From the NCBI RefSeq assembly GCF_910589235.1, contig NC_060966.1:1364001-1428000 (forward strand): a stretch of DNA of 64,000 nucleotides, written 5' to 3'. The notes beneath the pieces are model-generated. The model was given only the letters and a program-made list of their open reading frames with translations. It was not told the DNA's origin and searched no databases. Numbering within the stretch: position 1 is the first letter of the stretch; every line of letters begins with the position of its first letter. This DNA is from Vespa crabro (Eukaryota > Arthropoda > Insecta > Hymenoptera > Vespidae). Positions 1-11,990 of this stretch are shown in pieces. The position numbers and the translations under genes are program-made.

Positions 1-2677
1 ATAATAATACCGATGTTATAGATAATATCGATAACTTTAATAACAATAATAGCGATAATAACAATGATAATAATAACAAAAGTCGTTGATAACGATAATA
101 ACGATAATAATAATAACAATAATAACGATAACAATAATAATAACGATAAATATAATAACGGTAACAACGATAATAGTAATAATAATAATAAGGACAGTAA
201 CGATATTAACGATAATAATAATAATAATAATAAAGTCAAAAAGGATATAATCGATAATAACGATAATAATACTAACAATTATAACTATAATGACGATAAT
301 AAATATAACGATAATAACAATAATAGTAATAATAAATTATAAAGATAGAAACGATAATAACGATAATAATGATAATAATAATATAGATAATTACGATAAA
401 AACGATTATAACAGTTATAATAATATTAATTCTAACAAAATCAAGAATAAGAGCGATGACAACGATGATAATAATAACATTAATTGCGATAATAACGATA
501 TTAACGAAAATAATAATAATAATAATAACGATAATAATTATAGTCATATTAACGATAATATCGATAAAACTATAGCGATAATAACTATAATAATAATAAT
601 ATTAATAACTATAATAATGTTATTAACGATATTAATAATAACTATAATACATTACTATCGAATATAGTAAGAACGAAAATAACAATAATATCGATAATAA
701 TAATAATAATAATAAAAATAATAATAATATTAATAACAATAACGGTAATATTGATAACAAAATAATAATAATGGTAATAATGACGATATTAACGATAATA
801 ATAATAACGACAATAACAATATTATCCATAATAACAATAACAATAGTATAGATAATATCGATAATAATAGTAATATTAACAACAGTAAAGATATAAACGA
901 TAATAACGATTATAGTAATAAGGAAATATCGATAATAACGAAAATAAAAATAATAGCGACAATAATAACAATAACATTTATAATATTATAATGATAATAA
1001 CGATAATAATATTAAAAATACTAAAAATAATAACGATATTAACGATAATCGCGATGATAATAGTAGTAATAATAACAATTATAACGTTAATAACGATACA
1101 AACGATATTAATTCTAACGATAATTAACATAGTATCTATAATAACAATATCAATATTAAAGATAATATCTATAATAATAATAATAGTAACAATATTAATG
1201 ATAATAACCATAATAATTAAATAACGTTAATAACGTTAATAACAATAATAATTATAGTATTAATAAAAATAATAAATATATTAACGATATTGGCGGTAAT
1301 AGTAACAACAATAATTACGATAAGGACGATCATAATGATAATAACGATAATAATATTTATAATAATAACAATAATATAGACAATAAAGATAATAACGGGA
1401 ATAATAGTAGTAATAATAACATTATTTACAATAATAACGATAGTAACGACAACAACGATAATATTAATAGCAAATATAACGATAATAACGAAAATAACGA
1501 TAATAACGTTAATAAAGACAATTACAATAATAATAATAACGATGTAAACGATAATATCGATAATAACAATAACGTTAATGACGATAGTAATAATAAGAAA
1601 TAGAACGATAATAACGATAATAACGATAATAACTATAATAATAAAAATAATAATGACGACAGTAACGATAATAATGCATAATAATAATTATGATAATAAG
1701 AGTAGTAATAATAACAACAATATCGATGATAACGATAATGAAGATACTAAAAATGATACTTATAACGACATTAAGGTTTATAGCGATTACATCGATAATA
1801 ATAACAATAATAACGATACTAATGATAAAGACGATAATATTAATAATACTAATAAAGAGTATATAATATTATATATAATGCTAATTTCTATATTAGCGAT
1901 ATTAACGATAATAATGGAAGTAACGATAATAATAACAACAGTAATATCGATAATAATGATTATAATGATAAGAATGATAAAAATAATAATATTAATAGCA
2001 ATAAAAACGATAATAACGACAAGAACGATAATAACGATAAGAATATTTAAAATAATAACAATATTAACAATAATTACGATAATAACGATAACAACGATAA
2101 TAATTATAATAATAATAACAATAATAACATTACTAACGATAATAACGATACTAATGGAAATAATATTAACGATAATAACTAGAATTGAAATAATAATATT
2201 ATTTATAGTAACAATAATATCTATAATAATAATAATAATAATAACAATGAAAAAATCTATAATAAAGATAATAAGGTTAATATCAGTAATAACCATAATA
2301 ATAATAAAAATTATAACGCTAATGTCGATAATAACAATAATAACAATTATAATAATAATAACAATAATAACGATTATAACGATAATAACAATAACAATTA
2401 TAATGACAAAAATGATAAAAAAGATAATAATAATAATAACAAAAATAAGATTAATAACGCTAACAACGATAATAACGATATCAATAAAACGATAATAATG
2501 ATATTAACGATAATAGTGATAATAACAACAAGAACGATAATAATGATACGATAAATACGATTAAAGTAACAATAATAATATCGATAGATTCAATAATAAC
2601 GATAACGACGAAAATAATAAAAATAATAATAAGGTAATAAAGATACTAAAGACATAAACAATAATAATGATAATAAC

Positions 2678-2712
<35 letters not shown>

Positions 2713-3373
2713 TAATAACGATTATAACAATAATAATGAGAAAAATTATAACGATAATAACGATAATAACGATAACAACGATAATAATTCTAATAATAAT
2801 GACGATAATAACAATATTAACGATAATAAAGATACTAATAATAACAATAATAACTAGAATACCGATAATAATGATACTAATTATAATAACGATAATAACA
2901 TTATTAATATTAATAATAATAACGAAATACAAGGTAAGAACGATGAGAACGATAATAATATTACCAATAATAACAAGTATAACGACAATAATGAAAATAA
3001 TTACAATTATAATAATAATAATAACGATATTAACGATAATAACGATAAAAAAAATAGTAAATCTATATCAATAATAACGATAATAAAGATAATAACGATG
3101 ATAACGTTAATAATAATAAGAATAATAAATATAACAATTATATTAAAGTTAATAACGATAATAAACATAACAATAATAACGATAATAACGGCAATAAAAT
3201 GAAGATAATAACGATAAGAACGATAGTATCGACAAAAATAATAACAATATTAATAATATGATCGACTATAATGATAATAATAATAAAAATAATATCGATA
3301 CTAATGTTAATAACGAAAAAATAATAATAATGACAACGTTAATAACGATAATAACGACAATAGTTCTATTAAC

Positions 3374-3439
<66 letters not shown>

Positions 3440-4800
3440 GTTATTGACGATTATAACGAGAATAGTTATAGTATTAATATTAATATTAACAATAATCTCG
3501 ATAACAACGATAAAACGATAATAATGATAGTAATAATAACGATAAAATCGATAATATCGTCAATGATAATAATAATATTAATAATAATACCGATGATAAT
3601 AATAATAATAATAACAATAATATCGATATTAACGATAATAATGATTATAATAATAACGATAATGACGATAATAATAACATCAATAATGACGAAAATAACG
3701 ATAATAAAAATAGCGATAATAATATTATAAATAATAACAATAATATCGATTAATAATAATAACGAATACAATATTAAAAAATAAAGAAAAATGGAGATAA
3801 TTTACGATAATAGCGGTAACAATAATATCGATAACAACGATAGTAACGATAATAACAAATATAAGGATAATAATAATAATAATAACGATAATTACGATAG
3901 TAACAACTATAATAATATTAATAACGATAAGAACGATAATAACTATAATGTTAATAACACAAACAAAGATAATAAGTATAATAATGCTAGTAACGTTAAT
4001 AATATTAATAATAATAACAATAATAACGATGAAAACGTTAAAAATAATATTAATAAAGATAATGATGTAATAACGATAATAACGATAATCATAATAATAA
4101 TAATATTGATAGTAACAATAATAACGATAATAATGATAATAATAATAATAAAAATATTAATAATAATGACAATAAGTATTAAAATATAAAAATTAATAAT
4201 GATAATTACGATAGTAACGATAATAATAATAGCAATGATAGCGATAATAACGGTAATGATAATAATAATACTACCGATAATAACGATAATAATAATAACG
4301 GTATTGACGATAATAATAATGATAATAATAATATAATAACGATAGTAGCGAAAATAATAATATTAATAATAATGATTATGAAGGTAATAATGATAATAAT
4401 AATAATTATAAAAACGGTAATAACGTTAATAACGATAATAACGATAATAGCAATGACAATAATAACGATAATAACGATAATAATGAAAATAATGATAATA
4501 ATAAAAATAATAATATGAATAATGATGATAATAACGATAAAATTAAACAAAATTATAATAATAACAATAATAACGATTGTAACGATAAAAACGATAATAA
4601 TAACGATAATAGTAACGATAATAACGAAAATAACGATAATAACGATAATAATGATAATATTAACGATGATAACGATATTAACGAGATTAATGATTTTAAT
4701 AATATTAATAATAACGATAATATAGTTAATAATAGTAGTAATAAAAACACAAATAACAATAATAACGATCAAAACGATAATAATGATAATAACGATAATA
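1..4800 (+). repeat. Degenerate AACGATAAT/AAT microsatellite-like array, A-rich strand on top
   Basis: The stretch is built almost wholly of A/T-rich triplets (AAT, ATA, AAC, ACG, GAT), with frequent runs of a 9-bp unit AACGATAAT and short pure (AAT)n runs, for example near 3371-3437. Reading frames through it give only Asn/Asp-rich or Ile/Thr-rich low-complexity strings and are not genes. No gene, RNA gene or mobile element is visible. The array ends at the poly(A) tail of a minus-strand LINE. Confidence 0.95.
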
Positions 4801-6625
4801 TTTTTTTTTAATTTTTTTTTGATGATCCTAGATGCCAATTTTTGCGGACTGACCCAGGGACCCTTCCCGCTAGAGGAACCCTTTACCAATAGGGTCCCCC
4901 CGTTAAAGTCCCTGGAGTGTCGTGCTCATCGTTGGAATAAGCACTACCGACTAAACTCATTTAAATCCTAGAGGCATAGTGAAACCATCCCGGCATCGCC
5001 ATGTAGCATTACTTCGGGAAGGCACCACTGCTTCATGATCTCTCTTTTTCGGCTCTACGTTGCAGGAACCTGGAGCAACATTGGTAGCACGTGTATGGGC
5101 CATCCATATAATTCTTCTTCTTGCGTAAGATTTCCCTCACGTAATAGGCTACACTGTTCCTCTCCTTCTACCCTCGCAGCATTTTCTCGACATCGTTGTC
5201 CAGCGAGATGTCTCCGCGCTTCTGCTCCAAGGCAAGTCGTTCGACGCTCCACCGGGTACATAAGAAAAACGTGTTGTGTGCATCGTCGTTGATCGAGTCC
5301 CCATAGAGGCAGTTGCCGTCTGCTACTTTCCCCATTTTTGCGAGGTAGGAGAGGAACAGGCCATGCCCTGTTAAGAATTGGGTGAGGTAGAAATTGACCT
5401 CACACGCCTATCGGTTTATCACTTTGTCAAGTCCACCGATGAGTCGGGCATTCCATCTGTCCCTAGGTTCCTGCTCCCATCTGCTTTGCCAGGTCTCGAT
5501 GCTGTTAGACCTGGCTTTCTTTGATGCCTCCTCCTTCCCAGAACGGGCTTCTGCTGATGGACGAATTGTCTCTCCTTGGCTAGTAGGTCGATCGGGATTA
5601 CCCCAGCGGCAACTAGCACTGCGGGCTCTGAGACCGTGCGGTAGGAGCACGTCATTCGGAGAGGGCCCCACTTCTGTACCACGGCTATGCGCTTGCGATA
5701 TTTCTCTTTTCGCATCGCCTCAGCCCATACTTCCGTGACGTACAGGATCACTGCGTCGGCGTCACGCATCATTAGTCGTCTAATGCACGGGAGGGGACTG
5801 TGGACATTGGCCATGAGTGTGGCCAGCATGGCTACTACTTTTGCCGCCTTGTCGGAGGCAATTATTATATGTTCTCCGTAATTTAGTTGTCAAACGAACA
5901 TTACTCCTAGATACCTGACGGACGGCTTAGTCTGGACCATCGCGTCTCCTACGGTGAAGCTGCGCAAGGTGTTGATGCGCTTCTTCGTTAGTAGCCCGAT
6001 TTCTGTTATCTGGGCTGCTAAGGATAGCCCGTGTTCTTCTATCCAGGAGATGACTCTACGCATGACCTGGTTGATTAGCAGCTGTGCCCCCTCCGTGTCT
6101 CTTGCAGTTATGACAACTGCAATGTCGTCTGCGTACCCAACCAAGAAAGCTCCGCCAGAGCCTGCCATTCGTAGGATACCTTTGTAGAAAATATTCCAGA
6201 TATTCGGTCCTAGCATGGAGCCCTGACCTGCCCCCGATGTCAATTCCAAGCATCTTGGACGGTCGCCAGTATTTTATTCTAGTAAGAGCTCGTTCAGATA
6301 ATCCCCGAGATTTCGGAGTAGGTACTCCAGAACTCTGAGATTACGTTCGAGCGCTTCCATTGACAAATTCCACCTGACGGAGTTGAAGGCATTTATCACG
6401 TCTATTGTAGCCAGCAGACACGAAGGGCGGGAATGGTGATTCCCGCGCTCCGTTATTTTAACGGCCGTGACAACCTTCTGAACTGCGTGGATGGTGGAGA
6501 GGCTGGATCGAAAACCATACTGGCGGGTAGTAAGATTCTCCGCAGCCCACACGGCTGCAACTTCTGGCCAAAGCAGCTTATCCAGGTACTTGCCAGCCGT
6601 ATCTAGCATACAGATACGCTTATAT
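4801..6625 (-). mobile_element. R1-like LINE copy, 5'-truncated inside RT, 3' end present
   Basis: On the minus strand this piece starts inside the reverse transcriptase, runs through the ORF2 C-terminus and 3' UTR and ends in a split A-tail, seen as two T9 runs at 4801-4809 and 4812-4820. The 3' UTR shares blocks with the other copies, such as GGTTTCACTATGCC and AATGGTAAAGGGTT in slightly diverged form. The 5' truncation lies near 6625, where coding sequence passes into AT-rich array. The same 5' truncation point is found at 57230, so the two were one insertion before duplication. The LINE sense strand equals the T-rich strand of the flanking array. Confidence 0.9.
5093..6625 (-). pseudogene. 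LINE ORF2 fragment: RT core to C-terminus, broken
   Basis: This is the 3' two-thirds of a non-LTR reverse transcriptase ORF. Open segments at 6609-6274, 6249-5890 and 5829-5419 share one frame and are split by in-frame stops at 6274-6276 and 5890-5892. RT motif A (DVINAFNSVRW), motif B (QGSMLGP) and motif C (YADD) are all readable, and both catalytic aspartates of YADD remain. Near 5560 the frame shifts. The C-terminal His/Cys motif (DAHNTFFLC, with TRWSVER after it) is visible near 5260-5290 in a shifted frame, with a further in-frame TAG just beyond, and the normal stop near 5093 has become TAC. The stop at 6274 is shared with the copy at 57573. Nothing suggests a functional product. Confidence 0.88.
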
Positions 6626-7350
6626 AGTAGTATAATATTATATAATAACTATATAATAATAATAAAATTTATAACGATGAAAATAATAATAATAATATCG
6701 TCAATAACGATAACAAATATAATACCGATAATAAAAATAACAATAACGATTATATCGATAATAACGATAATAATAACGATAATAATAACACTAATAACCA
6801 TAATAACCATAAAAACAATAATAACAATAATAATGATAATAACGATATAAACGATAAATATAATCAGGATAATTTCGACAGTAACGACAATAACAATATT
6901 AACAATAATAATAATAAAATTAATAACGATAATTAAGTTAATAACGATAATAATAGTAGCAATAATAACGATAATAGCAATAATAATTATAATAATAATA
7001 GTAATAATAATAATAATAACAAATACAACGATAATGACGAAAATAATTGTAGTAAAAATAACAATAATAAAAATATTAAGGATAATAACGAACATAACGA
7101 TAAAAATAATAACAACAATAACGAGAATATCGATAATAACGATATAGCAATAATCATAATATCGATAATAAGGATTTCGAACTGTTAGAATGATAATACT
7201 AATAACGAGAATAAAAATTTTAATTTTAATAACGATAATAAGGATAATAACGATAATATAGAAAACAATAATAACAATTAAAACGAAGATAATAATAAAA
7301 ATAATAACGATTATAATGATAATATCGATTATAATAATAATAATATAATA
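6626..7350 (+). repeat. Microsatellite-like array, A-rich strand on top
   Basis: AACGATAAT/AAT-type repeat between the LINE fragment and the unique island. It corresponds in inverted orientation to 56499-57229. No gene seen. Confidence 0.93.
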
Positions 7351-7644
7351 TCTTAATTTTTTTATTTTAACTCGTTTTAATTAGGGTGAAGTGACAAACG
7401 GAAATATGTTTCTCTGTGAACAAAGAAACGACAATTCACGTTGATTTTTCACTCTGTTAAATTTTATATTTTACTCTCTTACTACTTCTCTCGTCTACGT
7501 TCTATTTCTTACTGCCAGTTTCTCTCCCCAAATCTTAACGGCTCGCTTTGTAGGTAACAAATGAATTTGTAGATAACAAAAACAAAGGAAAGCGGGCCAT
7601 AAGACGAGTGACAAATCTACCTAGAGAAAGTATACTTTCTTTAC
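7351..7644. other. Non-repetitive 290-bp island of unknown nature, left copy
   Basis: A stretch of ordinary-complexity sequence inside the array, with no long reading frame and no similarity I recognise. It begins near TCTTAATTTTTTTATTTT and ends at a perfect 16-bp palindrome, AGAAAGTATACTTTCT, at 7625-7640. Its inverted copy is at 56213-56498. It could be a remnant of a short transposon, a SINE-like element or a piece of host unique DNA captured by the array. Convincing terminal inverted repeats were not found. Confidence 0.7.
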
Positions 7645-9286
7645 AATAATAATAAAGATAATTACGATATTAACGACAATAGTGATAATAATAATAATAA
7701 TAATAATTACGATAAAAACGATAATAACGAATATAATATTAACGTTAACAACGATAATTACGGTAATAATGATAATAATAGTATTAATAATAACAATATT
7801 AATAATAATAACTACAATGACGATAATACCTGTAGGAATAATAACAATAATAACTACAATTGCGATAATAACGATATTAAGGAAAAATAATATCCATAAT
7901 AACAATAATATCGATAATAATAATAACAATATTAACAATAATAACGATAATAATAATAATAACAATAACAATAATAACGATAATAATGAAAACAGTAATA
8001 ACGATAGTAACGAAAATAATAATAATAGTAACAATAATAAAAATTATAATGATAAAAAGGTTTATAATAATATTAATAATAAAGACAACAACAATATTAA
8101 CGATAATAAAAATAATAACAATAATAGTAATAATTATAACTATAATAACTACGAAAATTTCGATAGTAACGATAATAATAAAATCGATAATAATGATAAT
8201 TACGATAAAAATAATAATTATTATTATAAAGATAATAAAGATATTAACGAAAATAATGATAATAATGATAATAACGAATACAATAATAATAATAACAATT
8301 ATAACAATAATAACGAAAATGTCGTTAATAATAATCACTATTATAACAATAATAACGATAAAAGTAATAACGATAATAACATATAAATTCGATAATAATA
8401 ATGACAATATTAACGATTATATCGATAATTTTAAAATAAATAAATACAATAACAGCAATATTAACGATTATAATGATTATAACGATAATAATAGTAATAA
8501 AAATGACAATATTACAATAGTAACGATATTAACGATAATAACGATTATAATATTACCAACAATAACAATCATAACAACTATAAATATAATAACGATAATA
8601 ATAATAACGATAATAACGATAATGTCGATAAAAATAATAACAATATTAAAGATAATATCGATAATAATGATAATTATGACAATAAAAACGATAATAACGT
8701 CAATAATGATAATAGTAATTATATTAATAAAGATAGTAACGCAAATAATTATAATAATAATAACGATAGTGACGGTAATAATAATAATCGTTATAACGAT
8801 GATAACAATAATTACGATAATAACAATAATTATAATAACGATAATAGCAATAATAATAATAACGGATAATGACGGTAATAACGATAACACTAATAATAAT
8901 AATTACGATGATAAATACAATTTGAACAATAATTATAATAATAATAATTATATTAACGACAATAACTATAATAATAATAATAATATCGATAATAACGATA
9001 ATAATGATAATAACAATATTAGTAATACCAAAAATAACAATAACAACGACAATAAAAATACTAGGATTAATAAAAATATTAACGATAATATGGATAATAG
9101 CGATAATAACGGTAATCGCGATGATTACGATAATTACTATAATAATAAAAATAATAATATTAATATGAATAACAATGATAATAACGTTATTTTTATCAAT
9201 AAAAACGATTCTAACGATAATAAGGATAATAATGATAATAATAATAACGATAATAAGTGTAATAACGATAATATTGATAAATACGC

Positions 9287-9334
<48 letters not shown>

Positions 9335-10361
9335 TAATAATAATATTAACGATAATAACGATAATAGTAGTAGTAATAGTAACACTAATAACGATAAAGT
9401 GATAATAATTATAATATTAATAACGATAATAACGATATTAGCGATAATAATAATAATAATAGCAAAACAGATAAAAACGATATTAACGATACAAACCATA
9501 ATAGTGATAATAGCGATAATATTAATAATAATATTAATAACGATAAAAACGATATTAGAGATAATAATAATAATAATAATACAGATAAAATCGATATTAA
9601 TGATAAAAACTATAATAGTGATAATAGCGATAATATTAATAATAACAATAACAATTATAACTATAATCACAATTATAATATGGTCAATAATAACGATAAT
9701 AACGATAATAATAGTAGTAATAGTAACATTAATAACGATAAAGTGATATTAATAATGATAATAATAACGATAAAACGATATTAGTGATAATAATAATAAT
9801 AATACAGATAAAAACGATATTAATGAAACAAACTATAATAGTGATAATAGCGATAATATTAATAATAATAATAACAATTATTACTATAATGACAATAATA
9901 ATATGAACAATAATAACGATAGTAACGATAATAATGATATTAATATTAATAATAATATCGATAATAATGATAAAAACGATTAGAACGATAAGAATAATGG
10001 CAATAATAACAATAATAACGATAACAACAACAATAAAAATAATATTAATTACGATAATAACGATAATAGAGAGATAAACGGTAATAACGATAATAACGAC
10101 AATAATAATAATAATAATAACGATAATATCGATAATAACGTAAATAATAGTAGCAGTATTTACAATAATAACAATAATAACGAATAGAATGATAATATTA
10201 TTAAGAATTATAATAACGATAATAACGATAATAACTATAATAATGGTATTAATAATAATATTGTTTATAATGATAATAATAATAATAATATTAAGAACAA
10301 TAATAACGATAATAACGATAATAGTAATAATATTAATAACGATAACAAAGATAATAACGAC

Positions 10362-10398
<37 letters not shown>

Positions 10399-10587
10399 GT
10401 AATAATAGTAATAATAATAGTAACGATAATTAGTATAATAACGATAATTATAGTAGTAATGATAACAATAATAACAATAATAACAATAAGAACGATAATA
10501 ACGATAATATCGATTATTATGACAATAATAACGATATTAACTATAAGAATATTAATAATATTAAAGTAAATAACGTTATTAACATTA
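7645..10587 (+). repeat. Microsatellite-like array, A-rich strand on top
   Basis: AACGATAAT/AAT-type repeat. The sub-block around 8700-9480, recognisable by the landmark AATAACGGATAATGACGGTA near 8858-8878, recurs at 32815-33655 in the same orientation and at 54045-54800 inverted. Long translations through it (for example 7986-9746) swing between Ile/Thr-rich and Asn/Asp-rich and are not coding. Confidence 0.94.
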
Positions 10588-11486
10588 TTTTTTTGAAGGT
10601 CTGAGAATGCCAAACTTTACGCACTGACCCTTGGAACCTGCAGACTAGAAGAACCCTTTACCATTTTGGACTCCCGTTAAAGTTCCTGGGGAGTTGTGGT
10701 TACCGTAGGAATAGACACTACCGACTAAACTCATATCCATCCTATTGGCATAGTGAAACCATGTGACATTACTTCGAGATGGCGTCACTTCATCATGTCC
10801 CATTAAATAGGACTCCGACGATTTGGCTCTTCGTGGCAGGAACCTGGTGATACGATGGTGGCACTTCTATGGGCCGCCCATCTCCTTCATCTTTTTACGT
10901 AAAATTGCCCTCATGTCGCAGGCAATCCTGCTCCACTCCTTCTGTCCTCGCAGCATTTTCTCGACTTTGCTGCATGGCGAAATGTCTCCGAGCTCCTGTT
11001 CCAAGGCAAATCGTTCGGCACACAACAGTGCGCATATGAAGAAAGTGTGGTGGGCATCGTCGACGTTTGAGTCGCCAAAGGGATAGTTTCCATCAGCAAC
11101 ATTCCTCATTTTTGCAAAGTAGGAGCAGAACAGGTCATGCCCTGTCAGGAAATGTGTGAGGGAGAAATCTAATTCTCCAGCCTCCGGGTTTATCCAGTTC
11201 TCTAGACGGTTGATGAGTCGGGCTTTAGTAGTTTCCTGCTTCCATCTGCTTTGCCACGTCTCGATGCTGGTAGACATTGCGAGACTTGATGCCTTCTCCT
11301 TACCCAAAACGGGCCTCTGTTGGAGGACGAATTGTCTCTCCTGGCCTAGTAGATCAATCTGGATTTCCCCCACGACGACTAGCACCGCGGGCTCAGAGAC
11401 TGTGCTGTAAGAGCACGCGATTCGGAGAGCTCCCCTCCCCGTACCGCTGCTATACGCTTGCGATATTTCTCCTTTTGCAGCGCATC
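10588..11486 (-). mobile_element. R1-like LINE copy, ORF2 C-terminus plus 3' UTR
   Basis: A minus-strand LINE 3' piece with a T7 run at 10588-10594 (the A-tail), about 270 bp of 3' UTR, and ORF2 C-terminal coding sequence up to 11486, where it changes abruptly to array. The 3' UTR and the array beyond the tail match the 48486-53161 element and its downstream flank in inverted orientation. The breakpoint at 11486 is the same as that of the small fragment ending at 33783. Deletion after duplication explains this better than an independent 5' truncation, because the 3' flank is shared with a full-length copy. Confidence 0.9.
10867..11486 (-). pseudogene. LINE ORF2 C-terminal fragment
   Basis: This is the C-terminal domain downstream of the RT. 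It is open from 11385 to 10867, and a frameshift near 11440 separates it from the first codons (ALQKEKYRKRIAAV). It keeps the family block ETWQSRWKQETTKARLINRL, the His/Cys motif DDAHHTFFIC and the basic end RAILRKKMKEMGGP. The motif usually continues ARWSAER, but here it reads ALLCAER, a change shared with the 52-kb copy. That shared change marks the two as duplicates of one another rather than of the 18.3-kb copy. Confidence 0.87.
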
Positions 11487-11934
11487 GGCAATAATAACGA
11501 TATTAACGGTATCAACGATAATAATAATAATAATAATAATCATAACGATAATAACGAAAATAACGATAATAACATCAATAACGATTATAATAATAATAAT
11601 ATTAATAACAATCATAAAAAAATTATCGATAATAACAATAATTATAATAACAATAATAAAGATAATAACGATAATAAAGATAACAACGATAATAATAATA
11701 ATAATAGGAATAACAATCATAAAGATAATAAAGGTAATAATTATGATAATAATAGAAATAATAACGATAATAACTGTAATATAAGTAACAATAATAACGA
11801 TATTAATGAAAAGAACAATAACAATAATAACGATAACAACAAAATAGTATTAATAATAATAATAATAATAGTAATAATATCGATTATAAAAATAACGATA
11901 ATAACGATAATAATAATAATAAAAAAGGGCATAG
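11487..11934 (+). repeat. Microsatellite-like array, A-rich strand on top
   Basis: Last A-rich stretch before the first strand switch. The first bases after the LINE breakpoint, including ACGGTATCAACGATAATAAT, match the array after 33783. No gene seen. Confidence 0.92.
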
Positions 11935-11990
11935 TGGTACAATAAATATATATAAATTATATATAAATACTATATTATTGATATTATTAC
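11935..11990. other. Strand-switch core 1 (A-rich to T-rich)
   Basis: The array's strand flips here across an AT-only near-palindrome (ATAAATATATATAAATTATA and following bases) beside GGGCATAGTGGTAC. The same core in opposite orientation marks the switch at 38255-38310. It looks like the scar of an inversion. The near-palindromic sequence could fold into a hairpin. Confidence 0.8.

Larger units (their letters stand above)
6267..11486 (+). repeat. Segmental duplication block A, left copy (inverted partner 52261-57580)
   Basis: Spans the RT fragment from its shared TAA, array, 290-bp island, array, LINE 3' UTR and ORF2 C-terminus to the breakpoint at 11486. A shortened third copy in direct orientation is at 32815-33783. 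Confidence 0.87.

Noticed and set aside
1..4800. Dictyostelium-like Asn-rich genes
   Set aside because: Poly-Asn reading arises from the repeat only. The LINE family with CCHC ORF1 and APE-type endonuclease points to an arthropod, and no genes or introns of the amoebal type are present.
5035..5292. Plus-strand open frames overlapping LINE fragments (for example 5035-5292, 5394-5738, 10823-11086)
   Set aside because: They are antisense shadows of the minus-strand ORF2; the minus frames carry the recognisable motifs.
7351..7644. Island as a MITE with terminal inverted repeats
   Set aside because: The 16-bp palindrome is at one end only and no matching repeat was found at the other end, so this class cannot be supported.
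7986..9746. Long open frames (up to about 600 codons) rich in Ile/Thr or Asn/Asp throughout the array
   Set aside because: They follow directly from stop-poor triplets in two of three frames of an AAT/ACG repeat, switch composition where single-base indels occur, and have no domain or start context. They are repeat artefacts.
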